64,000 nt of DNA from Planctomycetota bacterium (GCA_016709875.1 JADJLZ010000009.1:62001-126000); one strand, 5' to 3'; shown: positions 34,612 through 45,582, counted from the first letter of the stretch. Program-made: numbers and translations. Notes: a model not told the origin generated them from the sequence alone.

Positions 34612-35529
34612 CTAGCGCGCGCCCTTGCGCGGCTTGCGCTTCTCCGCCGCGAGCAGCTCGCCCGCGCGCACGAGCTCCTGCTTGCGCTCGCCGGCGATTT
34701 TCGGAAATTGGAGCTCGAGCGACTCGAGCGTCTGGATCAGCGCGGCCATCACCACCAGGCGCGTGAACCACTTCGTGTCGGCCGGCACGACGTACCAGGG
34801 CGCGTGCGGCGCCGCGGTGCGCCGGATCGCATCCTGGTAGGCCTGCTGGTAGGCGTCCCAGTGCGCGCGCTCGGCGACGTCGCTCACGTGGAATTTCCAG
34901 TTCTTCTCGGGCTCGTCCAGGCGCGCCTGGAAGCGCTTGCGCTGTTCGTCGCGGCTGACGTGCAGGAAGATCTTCGCGATCGCGGTGCCGTTGCGCGCGA
35001 GGTAGCTCTCCCAGTTCGCGATGTCGCCCGCGCGCTGCTCCCAGATCTTGGGCGTGACGAGCGTCTTGGGCAGCGTCTGCCGCTGGAGCAGCTCGGGGTG
35101 CACGCGCACGACGAGCAGCTCCTCGTAGTGCGAGCGGTTGAAGATCCCGATGCGGCCGCGCTCGGGCAGCGCGCGCGCGCAGCGCCAGAGGAAGTCGTGA
35201 TCGAGCTCCTCCTGCGAGGGTTGCTTGAACGAAACCACCTGGCAGCCTTGCGGGTTGACGCCCGACATGACGTGCTCGATCGTGCTGTCCTTGCCCGCGG
35301 CGTCCATGGCCTGCAGCACCATCAGCACCGACCAGCGGTCCTGTGCGTAGAGGCGCTCTTGCAGATCGCGCACGCGCTCGCGGCCGTCTTCGAGCAGCTT
35401 CTTCGCCTCTGACTTGCCGCCGGAAAGGTGCACTTCGGCCGGATCGTGCGTGGAGAGCCGGAAGCGCGCGCCCTGGTCGACGCGGTAGCGCCGGGCGAGC
35501 TTCGCGAGGACCTTGAGCGTGTGCGCCAC
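34612..35529 (-). CDS. Polyphosphate kinase 2 family protein
   Basis: Transfers phosphate between polyphosphate and nucleotides. The 305-residue single-domain protein has the PPK2 Walker A (LQAMDAAGKDSTIEHVMSG), the FKQPSQEELDHDFLWR motif, the NRSHYEELLVVRVHP lid and Walker B-like region, and WYVVPADTKWFTRL near the C-terminus. The class (ADP- or AMP-phosphorylating) cannot be decided by eye. It begins with GTG, 6 nt after a TAGGAT box without a ribosome site, a leaderless-type start. It lies between prfA and prmC with 23 nt to prfA. Confidence 0.93.
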   Translation of the reverse strand: MAHTLKVLAKLARRYRVDQGARFRLSTHDPAEVHLSGGKSEAKKLLEDGRERVRDLQERLYAQDRWSVLMVLQAMDAAGKDSTIEHVMSGVNPQGCQVVSFKQPSQEELDHDFLWRCARALPERGRIGIFNRSHYEELLVVRVHPELLQRQTLPKTLVTPKIWEQRAGDIANWESYLARNGTAIAKIFLHVSRDEQRKRFQARLDEPEKNWKFHVSDVAERAHWDAYQQAYQDAIRRTAAPHAPWYVVPADTKWFTRLVVMAALIQTLESLELQFPKIAGERKQELVRAGELLAAEKRKPRKGAR

Positions 35530-35535
35530 GCCGCG

Positions 35536-35541
35536 ATCCTA
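35536..35541 (-). promoter_or_regulatory. Putative -10 box of the PPK2 gene (leaderless-type)
   Basis: Coding-strand GCTAGGAT ends 6 nt before the GTG start of the PPK2 gene, in the gap between prfA and PPK2. It implies that PPK2 can be transcribed separately from prfA. Confidence 0.45.
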
Positions 35542-35552
35542 GCACGCGTGCT

Positions 35553-36638
35553 TCAGGCGAGGTTGCGGATGCGCTCTTCGCGGTCCATCGCGACGAGCGC
35601 GTCGAGCAGCGGGTCGAGCTTCCCGTTCTGCACCTGCTCGAGCGAGAAGTTCTGGTTCAGGCGGTGGTCGCTGACGCGGTTCTGCGACCAATTGTAGGTA
35701 CGGATGCGGTCCGAGCGGTCGCCCGATCCGACCTGGCTCTTGCGCTCGGCCGAACGCTCGGCGGCGAGGCGCTCGCGCTCCTTCTCGTAGACGCGCGACT
35801 TCAGGATGCGCAGCGCGCTGGCGCGGTTGCGCTGCTGGCTGCGGTCGTCCTGGCAGGCCGCGACAAGGCCGGTCGGGATGTGCGTGATGCGCACGGCCGA
35901 TTCGGTCTTGTTGACGTGCTGGCCGCCGGCGCCGCCCGCGCGCATCGTCTCGATGCGCAGATCGTCGGGGCGCAGCTCGATCTCGAGGTCTTCGGCCTCG
36001 GGCAGCACGGCGACCGTCGCGGCGCTGGTGTGGATGCGGCCTTGCGCCTCGGTCGCGGGCACACGCTGCACGCGGTGGCCGCCGGATTCGAAGCGCAAGC
36101 GCGCCCAGGCGCCATCGCCCTCGACCGCGAAGACGACCTCCTTGAAGCCGCCGACATCGCTGGTCTCGACCTCGAACTCCTCGACCTTCCAGTGGCGCGC
36201 GTCGAAGTACTTGCGGTAGATCGTGTACAGGTCGCGCGCGAAGAGCGTGGCCTCGTCACCGCCGACTCCGGCGCGGATCTCGAAGATCACCTTGCGGCGC
36301 AGGTCCTCCTTGTCGGTGACGAGCGCGTCCTTGAGCTCGGCGTCGAAGGCCAGTTCCTCGGGTTCGAGAAGTTCGAGTTCCTCGCGCGCGAGAGCGGCGA
36401 GCTCGGGGTCGCGCCCGGGGCCCTCGAGAATCGACTCGGCGTCCTTGCGCCGCGCGAGCAGCGTATCGAGGCGCTGTGCGAGTTCCGCGAGCGGTTCCAG
36501 CGCGCCGCGCTCCTGCAGCAGAGCCGGCAGACGGCGCGCGTCCGAGACGATCTCCGGACTGGAGAGCATCTCGGTGAGCTCGGCATGCCGCGCGGACTGG
36601 GCGCGCAGCTTGGCGACGATGGCGGGAGCGAACTGCAT
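35553..36638 (-). CDS. prfA: Peptide chain release factor 1
   Basis: Recognises UAA and UAG and triggers peptide release. The 361-residue protein is of normal length. It has the RF1-type tripeptide anticodon region (HRVQRVPATEAQGRIHTS, PAT), the peptidyl-transferase GGQ at residues 238-240 (RAGGAGGQHVNKTESAVR), and the conserved C-terminal R.YN.PQ..v.DHR-like segment (RTYNWSQNRVSDHR). The Gln of GGQ would be methylated by the nearby PrmC. rpmE lies 64 nt upstream on the same strand, the common rpmE-prfA-prmC arrangement. Confidence 0.96.
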   Translation of the reverse strand: MQFAPAIVAKLRAQSARHAELTEMLSSPEIVSDARRLPALLQERGALEPLAELAQRLDTLLARRKDAESILEGPGRDPELAALAREELELLEPEELAFDAELKDALVTDKEDLRRKVIFEIRAGVGGDEATLFARDLYTIYRKYFDARHWKVEEFEVETSDVGGFKEVVFAVEGDGAWARLRFESGGHRVQRVPATEAQGRIHTSAATVAVLPEAEDLEIELRPDDLRIETMRAGGAGGQHVNKTESAVRITHIPTGLVAACQDDRSQQRNRASALRILKSRVYEKERERLAAERSAERKSQVGSGDRSDRIRTYNWSQNRVSDHRLNQNFSLEQVQNGKLDPLLDALVAMDREERIRNLA

Positions 36639-36676
36639 GGTCCGGCTCCCTCGCCCAAGGCCCGTGGGGCGGCCTC

Positions 36677-36696
36677 GCGCGGGCAGGAGCCCGCGC
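36677..36696. terminator. GC-rich stem-loop between rpmE and prfA
   Basis: A perfect 8-bp inverted repeat GCGCGGGC / GCCCGCGC with a four-base loop lies just after the rpmE stop. No T-run follows, so it is more likely an attenuator or mRNA-stability hairpin than a strong terminator. Confidence 0.4.
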
Positions 36697-36702
36697 GCGG
36701 AG

Positions 36703-36927
36703 CTACTTCTTCTTGTCCAGCGCGGCGGTGGTCTCGCCGAACTTCTTCTTGAAGCGGTCCACGCGACCGGCCGCGTCCACGAACTTCTGGATGCCCGAGT
36801 AGAACGGGTGGCAGACGTTGCAGATTTCGATGTGCAGTTCCTTCACCGTCGCGCGCGTGGTGAAGGTGTTGCCGCAGCCGCAGTGGACCAGGCAGTCGAA
36901 GTACTTCGGGTGGATGTCGGCCTTCAT
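36703..36927 (-). CDS. rpmE: 50S ribosomal protein L31
   Basis: A 74-residue zinc-binding (C+) type bL31: MKADIHPKYFDCLVHCGCGNTFTTRATV ... HIEICNVCHPFYSGIQKFVDAAGRVDRFKKKF. Cysteines of the zinc site (CGC and CNVC) are all present, so this is the zinc-replete paralogue. The ATG is family-consistent; longer open frame upstream is not coding. It is followed by prfA. Confidence 0.97.
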   Translation of the reverse strand: MKADIHPKYFDCLVHCGCGNTFTTRATVKELHIEICNVCHPFYSGIQKFVDAAGRVDRFKKKFGETTAALDKKK

Positions 36928-37124
36928 GGTGTCGTACCCCCTGCAGGGCGTCGGGAACTCCGGGATACCCGGGGGAGGGGCCTCGGAGGAGTGTGAGGGG
37001 GTAGAACGGTAGCGGCAGTCCCCGGTTGCCGCAAGTTTTTCGCGGGGCGGGCCGCGGATCCGGCCTTCCGCTTCCCCCACTTCAAGGGCTGCTGCGGTGC
37101 GGGCCGATGTAAGCCCGACTCCCC

Positions 37125-39838
<2,714 letters not shown>

Positions 39839-39839
<1 letters not shown>

Positions 39840-39863
39840 AAAAACCAGCCCGCCTGGTTTTTT
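39839..39863 (+). terminator. Intrinsic (bidirectional) terminator, palindrome copy 1
   Basis: AAAAAACCAG - CCCGC - CTGGTTTTTT: a 10-bp stem with five-base loop and flanking A/T runs. Its first A is the last base of the kinase stop codon. The same 25 bp recur at 40390-40414 (inverted) and 48681-48705. Confidence 0.85.
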
Positions 39864-39933
39864 GACGGCGGCTGTTTCTCGACGGCCGCGGTTTTTGGGC
39901 GAACGATGGAAAACCGTGGCGGGCTCGAGCGTC

Positions 39934-39939
39934 TAGGAT
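39934..39939 (+). promoter_or_regulatory. Putative -10 box for the membrane protein gene at 39946 (leaderless-type)
   Basis: TCTAGGAT ends 6 nt before the ATG at 39946, with no ribosome binding site between them. It follows the kinase terminator, so it would start a new unit. Confidence 0.4.
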
Positions 39940-39945
39940 TCGTGC

Positions 39946-40455
39946 ATGAGGCCGCACCCGCTCTCGATTCGCTGGCGCAGCTTCGATTTCGTGTTGGGTG
40001 TCCTCGCGCCGGCAGGAGTCTGGACCTGGATCGCGATCGAGATGGATCTCCTGCGGGCGGACGTGCACTTCGGCTGGTGGCTGATGCTCGCTTTCGTCGC
40101 CGTCCAGACCGGTTGCCTCGGCGCGTGGCTGCTCCGCTCTCCCGCGAGCGCGCGCGTGCAGTGGATCTGCTCGGGAGTCTTCGGGCTCGGCTGCTTCTTC
40201 GCCTTCGCGTGGTGCGTGCCCGCGGCGTGCGTCCTCGTCGCCGGCCCGCAACCATCTGAGGATCCATTCGAGCCGCCGGCGAGTTTTGCCGCTGAGGCCG
40301 CCGTGCGGCTCTTGGCGCTCTGCCCGATCCTGTGCATGTGGATCTACGGCGTGGCGGCGAATGCGGCCAGCGCGGCGGCGCGGGGTGTCAAAAAACCAGG
40401 CGGGCTGGTTTTTTCACGGGCGGAGGTCGAGGGCGGCGAGCAGGCGCAGGGATAG
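39946..40455 (+). CDS. Small membrane protein of unknown function
   Basis: A 169-residue protein with four hydrophobic segments (about 15-32, 43-62, 72-97 and 112-135). There is no recognisable family. The ATG follows a TAGGAT box by 6 nt. The last 25 codons run through the terminator palindrome of the convergent maf gene (encoding KKPGGLVF), so the C-terminal tail may be an accidental extension after the palindrome arrived; the ORF overlaps maf by 42 nt. It is isolated between two terminators. It is probably real because of its consistent hydrophobic pattern, but confidence is moderate. Confidence 0.5.
   Translation: MRPHPLSIRWRSFDFVLGVLAPAGVWTWIAIEMDLLRADVHFGWWLMLAFVAVQTGCLGAWLLRSPASARVQWICSGVFGLGCFFAFAWCVPAACVLVAGPQPSEDPFEPPASFAAEAAVRLLALCPILCMWIYGVAANAASAAARGVKKPGGLVFSRAEVEGGEQAQG
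40390..40414 (-). terminator. Intrinsic terminator of maf, palindrome copy 2 (inverted orientation)
   Basis: The exact reverse complement of the 39839-39863 palindrome. On the minus strand it begins at the last base of the maf stop codon, just as copy 1 does for the kinase gene. Confidence 0.85.
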
Positions 40456-41040
40456 CTTGACGGGCAGGCCCACGACGTTGTCGAAGCCGCCTTCCTCGAG
40501 CGAGGTGACGAAGCGGTCGGCGCTCTCCTGGATCGCGTAGGCCCCGGCCTTGTCGCGCCACTCGCCGGAGGCGACGTAGGCCGCGAGTTCGGCCTGGGTG
40601 AGCGCACGCATGGTCACGAAGGTGCGCTCGAAGCCGCGCTCGAGCGCGAGGTCGCGCGTGCGCAGCGCGCACACGCCGGTGATCACGCGGTGGCGCGTGC
40701 CCGAGAGCGCGCGCAGCATCGACTCCGCTTCGCGCTCGTCGGCGGCCTTGGCGAGCATCACGGAGCCGCGGCCCTCGATCGGGACCGCGACGATCGTGTC
40801 GGCGGCGAGCACGAGCACATCCGCTTGTGGCGTGCGCGCGGCGAGGCGCTGCGCCACCGCGCGCGCCTTGCGCTCGGCGAGCTCGAGGGCGGCCTCTTCG
40901 GGCGGCGTGCGCGGATCGAGTTGCTCGTCGACGGCCGAGACCTCGACGCGGAAGGCGAGGCCGGCGCCGCGCAAGAGCTCCGATCGGCGCGGCGAGGCGG
41001 AGGCGAGGACCAGCGGCCTGGAGAGCGCGGGCGCACCCAC
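40414..41040 (-). CDS. Maf-like nucleoside triphosphate pyrophosphatase
   Basis: Hydrolyses non-canonical or pyrimidine nucleoside triphosphates to monophosphates. The 208-residue protein has the Maf signature LVLASASPRRSELL, the metal-binding ADTIV with the preceding KA (ERKARAVA), SGTRHRVITGVC, and GEWRDKAGAYAIQESADRFV near the C-terminus. It starts with GTG. It is the last gene of an ffh-rpsP-HhH-maf run on the minus strand and ends in its own terminator. Confidence 0.92.
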   Translation of the reverse strand: MGAPALSRPLVLASASPRRSELLRGAGLAFRVEVSAVDEQLDPRTPPEEAALELAERKARAVAQRLAARTPQADVLVLAADTIVAVPIEGRGSVMLAKAADEREAESMLRALSGTRHRVITGVCALRTRDLALERGFERTFVTMRALTQAELAAYVASGEWRDKAGAYAIQESADRFVTSLEEGGFDNVVGLPVKLSLRLLAALDLRP

Positions 41041-41065
41041 GGTGAGCGATCCCGGCGCGGGCGCG

Positions 41066-42124
41066 CTAGCGCCGGCGCGCCTTGCGCGCGGGCTTCTTCT
41101 TCGGCGCCGGGGCCTTCTTCTTCGCCGACTGCTGCTTGGCCGCCTGCTTGGCGGCCTGCTTCGCGGCGGCAGCCGCCTTCTTCACGACGGCCTTCTGCGC
41201 GTCGACCTTGCGCTTTTGAATCTCGGCCTGCTTGCGCTGCTTGGCGGCATCGGCTTCGCGCTTCTTGGCCTCGACCGCGGCGCGCTTCTGCTTCTCGCGG
41301 TCCTGCTTGGCGCGGATGACCTCGTTCTTCTTCGCCAGGCGCGCGGCCTCGCGGTCGAGGCGCTCGCGCTCCTTCTTCTCGAGCGCCGAGCGGCGCGCGT
41401 CCTCGCGCTGGCGGTGCGCCTCGGCGCGCGCCTGCGCGACCTTCCACTCCTGGAAGGCCTTCTTGCCGAAGGGGCACTCGTCCACCAGCGGGCACTCGTG
41501 GCACACGGGCGACTTCGCGTGGCACCAGCGGTCGGCGATCTCGCCGACGCGCTCGAGCACGCTCGTGCCCTCGCCTGCGGGCAGGTGACTGCTGAGGTCC
41601 TTGGCCTTGCGCAGATTGCCCTTGGCGACGACACCGGTGCGCTCGAGCACGCGTACGAGAGCGGGGTGCGTGGGCACCTTCGATTCGCCCGCGAGTCCCA
41701 GCAGCTGGCAGGTTGCCGCCGTGCCGAGCACAGGCATCTGCGCCAGCATCTTCGCGCCGGAAGGCACGTCCTCGCGCAGGAACTCCAGGTCCATGCCGTG
41801 CGTGCGCTGGAACACCTCCTGCAGGTACTCGCGGCCTTCGCGCGCGGGTTCCCAGACGCCGCGCAGCTTGTCGCGCGTGGCGCGGCCGCCCTTCAGGAAG
41901 CCGGCGATCTCGTCGGTCTGCGCGACGCGCATCTCGTTCCACTCAGGATACGATTTGCGCAGCGTCGCGACGAAGCTCTCGGCGCGCTCCTGCGGAACGA
42001 AACGCACGAAAACGCACAGCAGGCCGTGTTCCAGGAGGCTGAAGCCCTCGACCGGCTTGGGCAGCGCGGCCCGCGGCGTGATCTTCTTGAGGAGCTTCTG
42101 GAGCTGGTCGTTCTTGTTCGACAC
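41066..42124 (-). CDS. HhH-GPD (endonuclease III-like) protein, apparently non-catalytic, with Lys/Ala-rich tail
   Basis: A 352-residue protein; the GTG start giving VSNKNDQLQKLLKK was chosen. Residues 1-215 resemble the endonuclease III fold: a helix-hairpin-helix (AQMPVLGTAATCQLLG) and a 4Fe-4S site with exactly the EndoIII spacing, C-x6-C-x2-C-x5-C (CHAKSPVCHECPLVDEC). Aligned by eye, the catalytic Lys of GVGRKTA is Ala, and the catalytic Asp of VDTH is Pro (VPTHPALVRV), so glycosylase/lyase activity is doubtful. The last 135 residues are a charged coiled coil passing into Lys/Ala repeats ending KKKPARKARRR, reminiscent of histone H1-like tails and likely DNA-binding. A DNA-structural or damage-sensing role is inference. 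Confidence 0.72.
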   Translation of the reverse strand: MSNKNDQLQKLLKKITPRAALPKPVEGFSLLEHGLLCVFVRFVPQERAESFVATLRKSYPEWNEMRVAQTDEIAGFLKGGRATRDKLRGVWEPAREGREYLQEVFQRTHGMDLEFLREDVPSGAKMLAQMPVLGTAATCQLLGLAGESKVPTHPALVRVLERTGVVAKGNLRKAKDLSSHLPAGEGTSVLERVGEIADRWCHAKSPVCHECPLVDECPFGKKAFQEWKVAQARAEAHRQREDARRSALEKKERERLDREAARLAKKNEVIRAKQDREKQKRAAVEAKKREADAAKQRKQAEIQKRKVDAQKAVVKKAAAAAKQAAKQAAKQQSAKKKAPAPKKKPARKARRR

Positions 42125-42224
42125 GCGGAATGGGCAGGGCCGGGTGGAAGCGGAAGAAACCCGGCGCGCACGTGCGCACCGGACGAGGAGGCGGCCGCGC
42201 AGCGCGCGCGTCCGCCGTCGCGGC

Positions 42225-42650
42225 TCAACCTTCCTTCGGGGCCTCGGCGGCCGCGGCCTTGGCGGCGGCGCGCTTCTGCTGCTTGCGCACGCTGGCGCGG
42301 GCCAGCTTGGCGTCGGCGCGCGCCTTCGAAGCCGCGTCGCGCTGCGTGCGCACCGAGGTCTTCTTGTAGCGCACGCGTTCGCGCTTCTTCTGCGGGCGCG
42401 CGACGACCATGCCGTTGCGGCGCAGGATCGAGGCGACCGAGTCGCTGGCCTTCGCACCCTGCGAGAGCCAGTACTCGATGCGCTCGCGGTCGAGCTGCAC
42501 CTGTTGCGCCACGTCACGGCGCAGGGGGTCGTACAGACCCAGATTTTCGAGGCTCCGCCCGTCTCGCGGGAAGCGCGAATCGGTGGCGGTGATACGGAAA
42601 CAGGGGAGGTTCGTGCGCCCCGTTCGGCGGAGGCGGATGACGACGGCCAT
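42225..42650 (-). CDS. rpsP: 30S ribosomal protein S16 with basic C-terminal extension
   Basis: Residues 1-80 are canonical bS16 (MAVVIRLRRTGRTNLPCFRITATDSRFPRDGR.LE.LG.YDP), ending with WLSQGAKASDSV. About 55 extra residues follow, rich in Lys, Arg and Ala (KKRERVRYKKTS ... RKQQKRAAAKAAAAE), longer than most S16 proteins. The ATG is unambiguous. It lies between ffh (150 nt upstream) and the HhH-GPD gene; the ffh-rpsP linkage is common in bacteria. Confidence 0.96.
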   Translation of the reverse strand: MAVVIRLRRTGRTNLPCFRITATDSRFPRDGRSLENLGLYDPLRRDVAQQVQLDRERIEYWLSQGAKASDSVASILRRNGMVVARPQKKRERVRYKKTSVRTQRDAASKARADAKLARASVRKQQKRAAAKAAAAEAPKEG

Positions 42651-42799
42651 GAGCTTGGGATCTGGTTGGGGAGATGCCTTGGGTCCGGGTGCTCTCCGGG
42701 CGCAAAGCGGGCCGAATAGGACACACTTTTCGGCGCCCGAAGGCAAGAGGCGGCCGCTGGAAATGCGGCGCGGGCCTCTCGGGGGGCCCGGAGCGCGGC

Positions 42800-44380
42800 C
42801 TAGCGCCGGCGCTTCTTGTCCTTCTTCTTCTTCCCGGACTTGCGCGTCGCGGAGGAGCCCATCGGCCGCGGACCGAAGGGGTTGCCCCCCCCGCCGAGCC
42901 CGCTCATGCCGCCCGGGGGCATTCCAGCCGGAGCTCCGCCGCCCCCGCCGAAGAGGTTGCCGATGCCCTTGCCCAGGCCGCCGAGGCCGCCCAGGAAGCC
43001 GCCGCCCGCGCCGCCCGAGGCGAGTTCGCCGGTGCCCGACATCGACTTCAGCGCGGCCTCCTTCTGCTTGCCGCCGAACTGCGCGGCCAGGCCGAGCTTG
43101 TTCATCTGCTTCATCAGGAGCTTCATCTCGCGGTGGCGCTTGAGCAGGTCGTTGACCGCGCCGACCTCCTGGCCCGAACCGCGCGCGACGCGCCGCCGGC
43201 GGCTCATGTCGAGGATGTCCGGCTGCAGTCGTTCGCGCGGCGTCATCGAGGTGAAGAGCGCCTCGAGCCGGTTCATCTGCTTGTCGTCGATGTCGAGCGC
43301 GCCCACCTGCGAGCCGATGCCGGGCATCATGCCCAGCACTTTCTTGAGCGGCCCGAGCTTCCGGATCATGCGCAGCTGGCCGAGCATGTCCTCGAGCGTG
43401 AAGTCGCCCAGCACCATCTTCTCGAACGAGGCCTGAGCCTCCTTCTCCGAGATCGCGCTCTGGGCCTTCTCGACCAGGCCGACGACGTCGCCCATGCCCA
43501 GGATGCGCCCGGCCATGCGCTCGACGTGGAAGGCGTCGAGGTCGTCGATCTTCTCGCCCACGCCGGTGAAGAGCACGGGCTTGCCGGTGACGGCCTTGAG
43601 GCTCACCGCGGCGCCGCCGCGCGCGTCGCCGTCGAGCTTGGTGAGGATCACGCCCGTGAGCTCGAGCGCCGTGTTGAAGGCGCCCGCGGAGCTGACCGCG
43701 TCCTGGCCGGTCATCGCGTCGACTACGAGCACGGTCGCGGTGGGCTTGACCGTGCGTGCGATCGCGCGCACTTCCTCCATCATCTCCTGGTCGATGTGCA
43801 GGCGGCCGGCGGTGTCGAGGATCACGAGGTCGCAGCCCTTGACGCGCGCCTCCGCGACGCCGCGCAGGCACAACTCCGGCGGCGTGAGGCCCGGCACGTG
43901 GAACACGGGCACGTCGATCTGCTTGCCGAGCACCTGCAACTGCTCGACCGCGGCGGGGCGCTTCACGTCGGCGGCGACGAGCAGCGGCCGGCGGCCGAAC
44001 TTCTCGCGCATGTACTTCCCGAGCTTGGCGCAGGTCGTCGTCTTGCCCGCGCCCTGCAGGCCGGCCATCAGGATGATCGTCGGGCCGTTCTTCGCGAAGT
44101 CGATGCGCGCGTCTTTCGGACCGAGCAGCTCGACCAGCTCCTGGTGGAAGGCCGCGATGAACTGCTGCGAGGGATCGACGCCGGCGATGCGCCTCTCACC
44201 CAGCGCGCGCGTGCGCACCTTGGCGGTGAAGTCCTGCACCACCTTGAAGTGCACGTCGGCCTCGAGCAGCGCCGCGCGCACCTCGGCCAGGCCTTCCTCG
44301 ATGTTGTCGGCGGTCAGCTCCTTCTTGTCGCGCAGGAAGGAGAAGGACTGGGTCAGGCGCTGGGTGAGGCTCTCGAACAT
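42800..44380 (-). CDS. ffh: Signal recognition particle protein Ffh
   Basis: The GTPase of the signal recognition particle, which targets nascent membrane proteins. The 526-residue protein has the N domain (1-95), the G domain with GLQGAGKTTTCAKLG, DVKRPAAVEQL, DTAGRLH, TKLDGDARGGAA and GVGEKIDDL, and the methionine-rich M domain (MLGQLRMIRKLGPL ... MMPGIG ... NRLEALFTSMTPRER). A long Gly/Pro-rich tail ends in KSGKKKKDKKRRR. The ATG is 7 nt after a TACACT box without ribosome site, i.e. leaderless-type. The upstream 30 bp are part of an inverted repeat shared with the DUF2071 gene. Confidence 0.96.
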   Translation of the reverse strand: MFESLTQRLTQSFSFLRDKKELTADNIEEGLAEVRAALLEADVHFKVVQDFTAKVRTRALGERRIAGVDPSQQFIAAFHQELVELLGPKDARIDFAKNGPTIILMAGLQGAGKTTTCAKLGKYMREKFGRRPLLVAADVKRPAAVEQLQVLGKQIDVPVFHVPGLTPPELCLRGVAEARVKGCDLVILDTAGRLHIDQEMMEEVRAIARTVKPTATVLVVDAMTGQDAVSSAGAFNTALELTGVILTKLDGDARGGAAVSLKAVTGKPVLFTGVGEKIDDLDAFHVERMAGRILGMGDVVGLVEKAQSAISEKEAQASFEKMVLGDFTLEDMLGQLRMIRKLGPLKKVLGMMPGIGSQVGALDIDDKQMNRLEALFTSMTPRERLQPDILDMSRRRRVARGSGQEVGAVNDLLKRHREMKLLMKQMNKLGLAAQFGGKQKEAALKSMSGTGELASGGAGGGFLGGLGGLGKGIGNLFGGGGGAPAGMPPGGMSGLGGGGNPFGPRPMGSSATRKSGKKKKDKKRRR

Positions 44381-45495
44381 CGATTGGAGTGTACCGAGCC
44401 AGAGCAAACTTTCACCGATCCGGGCCCCACCCCCGCACGCCCCACCACCTCCGCACGCCCCACCACTCCCGCCTCCCCGCACGGTGAAAGCGTCGGCGTG
44501 TGACAGAGCCGCAGCGCCCCGTCCGCGAGTTCCGCGATCCGCAACGCGTACTCTCGATCCTCGGCGAGGAGCCGCCGATGCCGCTCCATCAGCTGCCAGG
44601 CGCCATTCGCCGACCGCCCGGCGCGCTCGGCCGCCTGCGCCAGCGTCAGGCCGGCGAGTTCGCGCAACAGGGCGACCCGCGCCAATGTCCATCCATCCAG
44701 CGTCCGGTGCCCGTTGCCGAGGCGCCACGCACCGGCGGTCGCGGCCTCCGCCTCCACGACCGCTTCCACGTTCGCCGGTTCGCAGACCGCGATCCCGATC
44801 GAGGTCCCGTCCGCCAGCGCGGCCTTGCGCTCCATCCACGCCAGCACCGCGGGGCCGGCCCCGCCGAGCAGGTCGTCGAGCGGATCCTCGAGCACGTGCG
44901 GGTGGGTGATCCGGCGCTCGATCAGCTCCCAGCCCGATCCCGGCTCCGCCGGGGGAAAAACCTCGGGGTAGCGCGCGGGCGGGTACTCGGTGCAGCGCAA
45001 TCCGCCCGTCACACAGCTCTCCACCCAGCTGCGTTCGAGCCAGATCGGCTTCGCCGCCCGGGAGTAGGCCTGCGCGCTGCCGTAGGGGTAGTCCTCCGCC
45101 CGCGCGACCAGCCCCGCCTGAACCGCATTCGCGTCGATGTAGCGCACGAGCAGTCGCCGGTAGACCTCGCTCGTGACCGGCTTGGAGAGGAAGCGCGCGC
45201 GGTAGAGCGGCCCATCGCGCCGGCGCGAGCGATTGAACCAGCGCGAGTACTCGTTCTGCAGGCGCTGCATGACCGCGGAGAGTTCGCCCAGCGGGCTCTC
45301 GACCAGGAGGTGGAAGTGTGTCGTCAGCACGCAGTAGGCGTGCACGCGGATCGTGCCCGCGCGCACCGCGAGCGCGAGACGGGCGAGGAAGGCGCGCACA
45401 TCCCTCCGGCTCTCGAAAAGCGTCCGGCGCGCGATTCCGCGGTTCATCACGTGGTGCCAGAGCAGCGGTTCGTCCAGGCGGGGGTGTCGAGGCAT
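44353..45495 (-). CDS. REP-associated tyrosine transposase (RAYT, IS200/IS605 Y1 superfamily)
   Basis: A 380-residue HUH-type DNA-processing enzyme. The N-terminal Y1 domain starts MPRHPRLDEPLLWHHVMNRG and carries the HUH motif HFHLLVE and the region YIDANAVQAGLV, where the catalytic Tyr is expected. These enzymes act on REP palindromes and are usually single-copy, domesticated chromosomal genes. The C-terminal half (about 180-340) is an extension with a helix-turn-helix-like LTLAQAAERAGRSANGAWQLMERH. The start at 45495 was preferred over a TTG 8 codons upstream. The ORF tail runs into the ffh start (28-nt overlap) and passes through the left inverted-repeat arm, so the last 50 residues are probably not selected. 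Confidence 0.82.
   Translation of the reverse strand: MPRHPRLDEPLLWHHVMNRGIARRTLFESRRDVRAFLARLALAVRAGTIRVHAYCVLTTHFHLLVESPLGELSAVMQRLQNEYSRWFNRSRRRDGPLYRARFLSKPVTSEVYRRLLVRYIDANAVQAGLVARAEDYPYGSAQAYSRAAKPIWLERSWVESCVTGGLRCTEYPPARYPEVFPPAEPGSGWELIERRITHPHVLEDPLDDLLGGAGPAVLAWMERKAALADGTSIGIAVCEPANVEAVVEAEAATAGAWRLGNGHRTLDGWTLARVALLRELAGLTLAQAAERAGRSANGAWQLMERHRRLLAEDREYALRIAELADGALRLCHTPTLSPCGEAGVVGRAEVVGRAGVGPGSVKVCSGSVHSNRCSRASPSA
44386..44422. repeat. Left arm of 37-bp inverted repeat around the RAYT transposase gene
   Basis: The reverse complement of 45583-45619 with one mismatch in 37 (a perfect core of 30). It forms the region directly upstream of ffh and includes its TACACT box (44388-44393), 7 nt before the ATG. 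It lies inside the 3' part of the transposase ORF. Confidence 0.9.
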
Positions 45496-45582
45496 CGGAT
45501 GCGGGTCCTTCAACTCCAAGACGCTCGGGGGCGCCCAAAGTTGCGCGTCGGGGACTCAGGAATCGTGCGCGGAGGTCGCGGG

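Noticed and set aside
44430..44480. Short direct repeats (CGCACGCCCCACCAC) in the transposase 3' region considered as an origin or regulatory array
   Set aside because: Only two to three imperfect copies within a low-complexity GC-rich ORF tail; no supporting context.
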